Assembly: GCA_002308195.1 (NCBI GenBank)
Contig: DBVU01000089.1
Location: forward strand, 2,247-8,485
DNA from: Bacteroidales bacterium UBA1256
GTDB taxonomy: Bacteria; Bacteroidota; Bacteroidia; Bacteroidales; Paludibacteraceae
Reading direction: 5' to 3'
Length of the DNA stretch: 6,239 nucleotides
The notes under the pieces were generated by a model, which had not been told where the DNA came from, searched no databases, and saw only the letters and a program-made list of their open reading frames with translations. Below are positions 1-3,952 of the stretch, in pieces. Positions within the stretch are counted from its first letter, which is position 1, and each line of letters begins with the position of its first letter. The position numbers and the translations under genes are program-made.

Positions 1-341
1 ATACAGAAGTTCAGTACGTTGAATCCCATCTCTGCCAACGAAGCGGCAGCACTGGCACCGGCCAAACCGGTTCCAACAACGATGATGTCCAAACGACGTT
101 TGTTAGCGGGGTTAACCAGTTTCTGATGATTCTTATAGTTCGTCCATTTCTGCTCCAGCGGACCGGCAGGTATCTTAGCCATCTCCGGAGTGATAACGGG
201 TATCTGAGCTTCTTTCACTTTCTTTGCGGCCTTTTCCACTACAACTTCTGCTGCTTCCACAGCTTTCTTTGCAGCCTTTACGGCTGCTTTCTTAACAGTC
301 TTCTTAGCTGTCTCGATTATTTCTTCTTTTTTCGTTGCCAT
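1..341 (-). CDS. sdhA: Succinate dehydrogenase/fumarate reductase flavoprotein subunit, N-terminal part (cut by window edge)
   Basis: This is the N-terminal 113 codons of the FAD-carrying catalytic subunit that interconverts succinate and fumarate on the cytoplasmic face of the membrane. Residues about 54-83 ([13 protein letters not shown], then [10 protein letters not shown]) and the dinucleotide-binding fold [17 protein letters not shown], with glycines at 90, 92 and 95, match the start of Bacteroidales SdhA/FrdA as I remember it. The ATG at 341 lies 13 bases after the sdhC stop, which indicates co-transcription. Relative to the family it has about 53 extra N-terminal residues rich in Lys, Ala, Val and Glu (around 13 Lys in the first 46). 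An internal ATG at 182-180 (Met54) is where other family members begin, so it is the alternative start. I prefer 341 because the frame stays open throughout and begins right after sdhC. The FeS subunit gene should follow outside the window. sdhA versus frdA cannot be decided from sequence. Confidence 0.93.
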   Translation of the reverse strand, partial: MATKKEEIIETAKKTVKKAAVKAAKKAVEAAEVVVEKAAKKVKEAQIPVITPEMAKIPAGPLEQKWTNYKNHQKLVNPANKRRLDIIVVGTGLAGASAAASLAEMGFNVLNFC

Positions 342-354
342 AGTTACATTTGTT

Positions 355-1047
355 TTAGCAGAGTTGACCAATTCCCATTCCCAGATAATAGAGTACCACT
401 ACTGCGAAAGGCAGAATAGCGATAGTGGCTACAATCGAACCAATCACGCGGATACGCTTCATCCATACCAGGTTGTTCCAACCTAGGGTATGCAATGCCG
501 ACCATACACCGTGATTCAGGTGAAGCCATAGGGCTGCCAGCCAAATCAGGTAGAGTGCGCAATAGACTTGTCCTACGATAGGCGTAGTGAACAGAGCCTT
601 GACATAAGCAGCTCCGTTTTGCGGATCAAACGCACCCGTTTGAAGACCGGTCAACTCAGCGAACTGCATCTTAAACCAGAAGTTGTAGAGGTGCAAGCAG
701 AGGAAACCAATCACACAGAAGCCCAGCACGAGCATGTTCTCCGATTCCCAGTCTACGCCTTCTTTCTTGCCGCGTACGGCATAACGATCATTGCCGCGAG
801 CAGCACGGTTCTGGATCGTCAGATAGATTGCATAGCAGAAATGCACCAGCACCAGGAATGCCAAACCCAGCGTGCCAACAACAGCATACCAGTTTGCTCC
901 CAGCAAATGACAAATCATGTTGTAAGCCTCCTCCGAGAACACCAGAGCCACATTCATACAGCCGTGGAAAATCAAGAAGAGGACCAACGCAAGGCCTGTC
1001 AAGCTCATAACGAACTTACGGCCGATTGAGGAGTCTTTTAACCACAT
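355..1047 (-). CDS. sdhC: Succinate dehydrogenase/fumarate reductase cytochrome b subunit (b558 type)
   Basis: This 230-residue integral membrane subunit anchors the flavoprotein and FeS subunits and passes electrons between them and the quinone pool (menaquinone is expected in this group) through two b hemes. It begins [18 protein letters not shown], typical of the Bacteroidota/Epsilonproteobacteria type. Five hydrophobic segments are visible at roughly 12-36, 52-78, 104-125, 155-180 and 200-226. Histidines H28, H69, H119 and H176 (or H179) fall in helices 1-4, the arrangement of the four heme ligands in Wolinella FrdC, so a diheme protein is inferred. It is the first gene of the sdhC-sdhA operon. 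A promoter at 1140-1109 gives a leader of about 50 bases that ends in A/T-rich sequence with no Shine-Dalgarno motif. Length and residues look normal, and no frame damage is seen. frdC would be an equally acceptable symbol. Confidence 0.95.
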   Translation of the reverse strand: MWLKDSSIGRKFVMSLTGLALVLFLIFHGCMNVALVFSEEAYNMICHLLGANWYAVVGTLGLAFLVLVHFCYAIYLTIQNRAARGNDRYAVRGKKEGVDWESENMLVLGFCVIGFLCLHLYNFWFKMQFAELTGLQTGAFDPQNGAAYVKALFTTPIVGQVYCALYLIWLAALWLHLNHGVWSALHTLGWNNLVWMKRIRVIGSIVATIAILPFAVVVLYYLGMGIGQLC

Positions 1048-1097
1048 AAAGATTGTTTGTTTTTGATGATTATTTAGCTTGAATTATTGTTTCACAT

Positions 1098-1114
1098 ATT
1101 TTGCGCCGCAAAAT
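1098..1114. promoter_or_regulatory. Perfect 17-base palindrome over the sdhC -7 box; candidate operator
   Basis: The arms ATTTTGCG (1098-1105) and CGCAAAAT (1107-1114) are exact reverse complements around a single central C. The dyad covers most of the sdhC -7 element and the likely start site, which is where a dimeric repressor would block RNA polymerase. It does not match the usual FNR/CRP half-site spacing (here TTG-N5-CAA), so the regulator is unknown. It could also be chance in A/T-rich DNA, although an exact 8+8 match is uncommon in a 154-base region. Confidence 0.45.
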
Positions 1115-1140
1115 TACTACAAAATTTTCACATACGCAAA
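1109..1140 (-). promoter_or_regulatory. Predicted promoter of the sdhC-sdhA operon
   Basis: Read on the minus strand, TTTG (1140-1137) is followed after exactly 20 bases by TAATTTTG (1116-1109). This fits the Bacteroidota primary sigma factor pattern of TTTG near -33 and TAnnTTTG near -7. Transcription should start at about 1099-1104, leaving roughly 50 leader bases before the sdhC ATG at 1047. The -7 box overlaps the 17-base palindrome at 1098-1114. The call rests on motif matching only. Confidence 0.7.
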
Positions 1141-1156
1141 TAAAAATGCAAAGATA

Positions 1157-1188
1157 TTTGCATATATTAAAAAAAAGCAGTAATTTTG
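1157..1188 (+). promoter_or_regulatory. Predicted promoter of porQ (and probably cmk-ispH)
   Basis: TTTG (1157-1160), a 20-base gap, then TAATTTTG (1181-1188) form a perfect match to the Bacteroidota -33/-7 pattern. It has the same boxes and spacing as the divergent sdhC promoter. The expected start site, about 1193-1196, leaves only some 6-9 bases before the porQ ATG at 1202, so the leader would be very short. No other promoter with both elements is seen before cmk or ispH, which fits one transcript for all three genes. Confidence 0.7.
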
Positions 1189-1201
1189 CAGCCGATTTAA
1201 T

Positions 1202-2305
1202 ATGCGGAAGTATGCACTTTTGATATCATTCTGCCTGGTGTTGGGTATCTCTAATGCCTCTGCGCAGGTATCTAATGCAGGCCGGTCGGTATTCTCTTTC
1301 CTGAGTCTGCCGGCTTCGTCACGCATCAATGCGCTGGGTGGCAGCAACGTCAGTCTCAGCGATGGCGACGTGTCGATGGGTATGTGCAATCCCGCCTTGC
1401 TGCACAACGAGACCGACAAAGTGCTGCAACTCAATTTCTCCTACTATCTGCCGGGCACGATGTTTGGATCGGTGCTCTACGGCCACAATTTCGGACGATC
1501 CGGGATCGAGCCGGCCTTCCAGGGCGAAGGAGAACCTGATAAACCTAACTATTTCGCAGTCGGCATCCATTATCTCGACTATGGTAAAATGCAGTACGCC
1601 GACGAGGATGGCAATCTCACGGGTGGCACTTTCGGGGCACGCGATATCTTAATTGATGTGATGTATGCTCGCCAACTGAACCGAATGTTCAAAGTGGGTG
1701 TAACGCTCAAGCCGGTATATAGCATCTACGAGCACTACTCGTCCTTCGCCATCGGAGCCGATGTCGGCGCACATTTCCAGTTGCCCGACTCCACTTTCCA
1801 GATGGGTCTGGTGCTGCAGAATATCGGTTGGCAACTCAAGGGGTTCTATTCCGAAGAAGGAGGCTCCAACCACGAGATGCTTCCGCTCAATCTGCAACTC
1901 GGTCTGACCTACCGCATCAAGCATGCTCCGCTGCGTTTCCACCTGCAGATACACAACATGCAGACGTGGTATCTCAATTACGAATGGACCAGCCTGGACA
2001 AGAGTCCTACTACGGGCGATTTTCTGCCGCACGACGTCAAGTGGTACGATATGTTGTTCCGCCATACTATTTGGTCAATCGAAGTGGTGCCTAAGAGCGA
2101 ACGATTCTATATTGCTCTCAGCTACAACCATCGTCGTCGTGCCGAGCTCAATCTGGTCGATCAACGCTCGCTGGCCGGTTTCTCGCTGGGCGCAGGAGTA
2201 CGAATCAAGCAGGTTCGCGTCGGTTTTGCGCTTAGCCAGATGACTAAGTCCAACTTCTCGTACCAGGCCGGTATAACACTCGATATTAACAGCCTGCTTA
2301 AATAA
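1202..2305 (+). CDS. porQ: Type IX secretion system protein PorQ (outer-membrane beta-barrel)
   Basis: This 367-residue protein has a clear Sec signal peptide: positive MRKY, a hydrophobic core to about residue 16, and probable signal peptidase I cleavage after ASA (residue 21), leaving Gln22 as the mature N-terminus. The mature start carries the PorV/PorQ family signature: FLSLPASSRINALGGSNVSL (33-52), then DGDVSMG and the NPALL motif at 63-67. The remainder alternates polar and aromatic residues and ends in strand-like segments, consistent with a FadL-like barrel. PorQ is known from Porphyromonas as an outer-membrane partner of PorZ in the surface attachment complex that modifies and anchors type IX cargo. 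Cys11 lies in the signal core and does not form a lipobox. Position before cmk and ispH supports the call. One PorQ gene does not prove a working secretion system. The stop codon runs into a short repeat at 2304. Confidence 0.87.
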   Translation: MRKYALLISFCLVLGISNASAQVSNAGRSVFSFLSLPASSRINALGGSNVSLSDGDVSMGMCNPALLHNETDKVLQLNFSYYLPGTMFGSVLYGHNFGRSGIEPAFQGEGEPDKPNYFAVGIHYLDYGKMQYADEDGNLTGGTFGARDILIDVMYARQLNRMFKVGVTLKPVYSIYEHYSSFAIGADVGAHFQLPDSTFQMGLVLQNIGWQLKGFYSEEGGSNHEMLPLNLQLGLTYRIKHAPLRFHLQIHNMQTWYLNYEWTSLDKSPTTGDFLPHDVKWYDMLFRHTIWSIEVVPKSERFYIALSYNHRRRAELNLVDQRSLAGFSLGAGVRIKQVRVGFALSQMTKSNFSYQAGITLDINSLLK

Positions 2306-2330
2306 ATCCTAAATTTAAAATCCTAAATTT
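2304..2330 (+). repeat. Two-copy 13-base direct repeat at the porQ-cmk junction
   Basis: AAATCCTAAATTT occurs at 2304-2316 and again at 2318-2330, a 14-base period. The first copy begins within the porQ stop codon (2303-2305) and the second ends eight bases before the cmk ATG, so the repeat makes up nearly the whole intergenic gap. The second copy plus the next base gives TAAATTTG (2324-2331), a match to the -7 box, but no TTTG lies about 20 bases upstream. A closely related sequence lies inside ispH at 3587-3608. Confidence 0.85.
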
Positions 2331-2337
2331 GAAATAT

Positions 2338-3045
2338 ATGCTGTCTCCCCTAATCGTAGCCATCGACGGCTATTCGTCTTGCGGAAAATCCACTATCGCC
2401 AAAGCGCTGGCTAAACATGCCTGCTCCACTTACGTGGATACGGGTGCTATGTATCGCGCCATCGCGCTCTTCATGACACGCCAGAATGTCACTCGTCCTG
2501 AGAGTATCATCCGCGAATTGGACCAGGTTCATATTGGCTTTACCACTACGTCTGATGGCGCTCAGCATGTTACGCTCAACGGCAAGGATGTGGAGTCGGA
2601 GATTCGCACACTCGAGATTGGCAATCGCGCCAGCGAGATTTCTACCATCAAAGAGGTACGCGCTTTTCTTGTGGCGCAGCAACAGAAGATGGGCGACAGC
2701 GGTTGTGTGATGGACGGACGCGACATCGGCACCGTCGTTTTCCCGAATGCCGACCTCAAACTCTTCCTGACGGCTCGCCCTGAGATACGCGCTCAGCGCC
2801 GTTTCGATGAATTGATTGAGAAGGGCGAGCATCCTAATTTTGACGACGTTTTGCGCGATGTCAACGAGCGCGACTATCGCGATACTCATCGCGCGGAATC
2901 GCCTCTCCGCCAAGCCGAAGATGCTATCGTAGTGGACAATAGCGAGATGACGCGCGAAGAGCAGCTGAAGGTAGTGTGCGATATCTACGACAAGGCTTGG
3001 AAAAAGAAATACGAAGCTGTTTCCGGATTTAAGTGTGAAGATTAG
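2338..3045 (+). CDS. cmk: Cytidylate kinase
   Basis: This 235-residue cytoplasmic enzyme transfers phosphate from ATP to CMP or dCMP, giving CDP/dCDP for RNA, DNA and lipid synthesis. Counting from the ATG at 2338, the P-loop GYSSCGKS is at 11-18, and DTGAMYR at 34-40 is the monophosphate-site motif. The NMP-binding insert that marks bacterial CMP kinases spans roughly 60-115. DGRDIGTVVFPNADLKLFLTA begins at 126, and the arginine-rich lid RDYRDTHRAESPL is at 178-190. All key motifs are present and the length is normal. An in-frame TTG at 2329 would add three residues but lies inside the direct repeat; the ATG is preferred. The gene follows porQ by 32 bases, and its last 11 bases overlap the ispH start, so translational coupling is likely. 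Confidence 0.96.
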   Translation: MLSPLIVAIDGYSSCGKSTIAKALAKHACSTYVDTGAMYRAIALFMTRQNVTRPESIIRELDQVHIGFTTTSDGAQHVTLNGKDVESEIRTLEIGNRASEISTIKEVRAFLVAQQQKMGDSGCVMDGRDIGTVVFPNADLKLFLTARPEIRAQRRFDELIEKGEHPNFDDVLRDVNERDYRDTHRAESPLRQAEDAIVVDNSEMTREEQLKVVCDIYDKAWKKKYEAVSGFKCED

Positions 3046-3952
3046 TATCGATCCTCATAGTGGTTTCTGTTTCGGTGTAACCGGTGCCATTCGCACAGCC
3101 GAAAAAGAGCTCCAGAGCGGATCTCTCTATTGCTTAGGCGATATTGTTCATAACGGACAGGAAGTGGCGCGACTGGAACAGATGGGGTTGCAAACCATCG
3201 ATTATGACGATTTGCGCACTTTGCCGTCACATTCGCGAGTCCTGCTTCGAGCGCATGGCGAACCGCCCAGCACCTATTGGATTGCTCGCCAACGCAATAT
3301 TGAGATAACCGATGCCACTTGCCCGGTTGTTAAGAAACTGCAAGAACGTATTCGCGCTTGCTACGAACAGCACAAAGGCGATGAGCCGTTGCCTCCGCAG
3401 ATTGTTATCTATGGTCAACCTGGCCATGCAGAAGTCATCGGCCTTCAGGGCCAGACCAACAATACGGCGCTTGTCATCGAATCGATTGACCAAATCGACC
3501 GAATCGATTTCTCGCGACCTATCTACATCTTCTCGCAAACCACAAAATCGGTCGAAGGTTTCCAATCGCTCGTAGAGGCAATAAAATCTAAAATCTTAAA
3601 TTTGCAATCTGCAATTATCCCCGAGATTCACGACACCATTTGTCGTAGTGTAGCCAATCGTGTACAGCAACTGCAGGATTTTGCCCGTTCCAACGATCTG
3701 GTTATCTTCGTCGGAGGAACAAAATCCAGCAACGCACGCGTCTTATACAAACATTGTGTTGAGGCGAACCCCAACACAATATTCATTTCTTCTCCGAATG
3801 AGATCACTCATTCACTCATTCACTCACTCATTCACTCATTCACTCATTCATCCGCCGACTGTCGGGTCGGGATTTGTGGTGCTACCAGCACGCCTTTATG
3901 GCTGATGGAGCAAGTTAGCGAACGCTTGTCAGCTTCTTTATCTTCGCATTAA
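3035..3952 (+). CDS. ispH: 4-hydroxy-3-methylbut-2-enyl diphosphate reductase
   Basis: IspH catalyses the last step of the MEP pathway, reducing HMBPP to isopentenyl and dimethylallyl diphosphate with a [4Fe-4S] cluster. The three cluster cysteines are present: C12 (GFCFGV), C96 (DATCPVVKK) and C203 (DTICR). Substrate-site residues H39, H74, H131, E133, T169, S231-S232-N233 and S285 align with the E. coli set. The 305-residue frame starts with GTG at 3035 inside cmk and is intact. It carries two repeat-derived inserts: KSKILNLQSAI (184-194), encoded by a copy of the A/T-rich repeat seen upstream of cmk, and about 15 residues reading THSLIHSLIHSFTHS (258-272), encoded by a CACTCATT microsatellite. 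The second makes the stretch between N233 and S285 about ten residues longer than in E. coli. Neither removes a catalytic residue, so I expect an active enzyme. The 3' end overlaps convergent malQ by 38 bases. Confidence 0.95.
   Translation: MKISIDPHSGFCFGVTGAIRTAEKELQSGSLYCLGDIVHNGQEVARLEQMGLQTIDYDDLRTLPSHSRVLLRAHGEPPSTYWIARQRNIEITDATCPVVKKLQERIRACYEQHKGDEPLPPQIVIYGQPGHAEVIGLQGQTNNTALVIESIDQIDRIDFSRPIYIFSQTTKSVEGFQSLVEAIKSKILNLQSAIIPEIHDTICRSVANRVQQLQDFARSNDLVIFVGGTKSSNARVLYKHCVEANPNTIFISSPNEITHSLIHSLIHSFTHSSADCRVGICGATSTPLWLMEQVSERLSASLSSH
3587..3608 (+). repeat. In-frame copy of the A/T-rich repeat inside ispH
   Basis: These 22 bases match 2314-2335, upstream of cmk, at 19 of 22 positions by eye, sharing the cores TAAAATC and TAAATTTG. 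Short related words continue for several bases on both sides (AAATCT, CAATCTGCAATT). In the ispH frame the region reads roughly KSKILNLQSAI, between the conserved TTKS and DTICR blocks. Confidence 0.65.
3805..3848 (+). repeat. CACTCATT tandem microsatellite within ispH
   Basis: Two perfect CACTCATT units (3805-3820), a half unit CACT (3821-3824) and three more perfect units (3825-3848) make 44 bases, or 11 tetramers. It is read in the ispH frame as alternating HSLI/HSFT residues. Neither the 8-base nor the 4-base unit is a multiple of three, so loss or gain of one unit would shift the ispH frame before the conserved GICGATSTP block. Confidence 0.95.

Noticed and set aside
180..182. ATG at 182 as the true sdhA start
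   Set aside because: Not excluded, but less likely: the frame is open and amino-acid-like back to an ATG 13 bases after sdhC, whereas starting at 182 would leave an unexplained 172-base gap inside a tight operon.
1048..1201. Small RNA or riboswitch in the divergent gap
   Set aside because: Apart from the two promoters, the palindrome and the short words, I see no conserved aptamer-like pairing. A covariance-model search was not possible here.
1229..1234. Cys11 of PorQ as a lipoprotein cleavage cysteine
   Set aside because: The preceding residues (ISF) do not form a lipobox, and a good signal peptidase I site (ASA before Gln22) follows.
2329..2331. TTG start for cmk, three codons before the ATG
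   Set aside because: It lies inside the direct repeat, and the ATG at 2338 gives a family-typical N-terminus just ahead of the P-loop.
2350..2913. 187-codon open frame antisense to cmk, and similar long antisense frames at 1649-2065 and 568-1029
   Set aside because: They are shadows of cmk, porQ and sdhC, whose motifs clearly define the coding strand. No promoter or family signature supports the antisense readings.
3805..3848. CACTCATT array as a CRISPR or origin-type iteron array
   Set aside because: The units are 8 bases with no spacers, there are no cas or replication genes nearby, and the array is translated as part of ispH.
3917..3947. Possible terminator hairpins at the ispH/malQ junction (AGCGAACGCT; GCGAA...TTCGC)
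   Set aside because: The first has a two-base loop and the second a five-bp stem with a 20-base loop. Neither is followed by a T-run on either strand.
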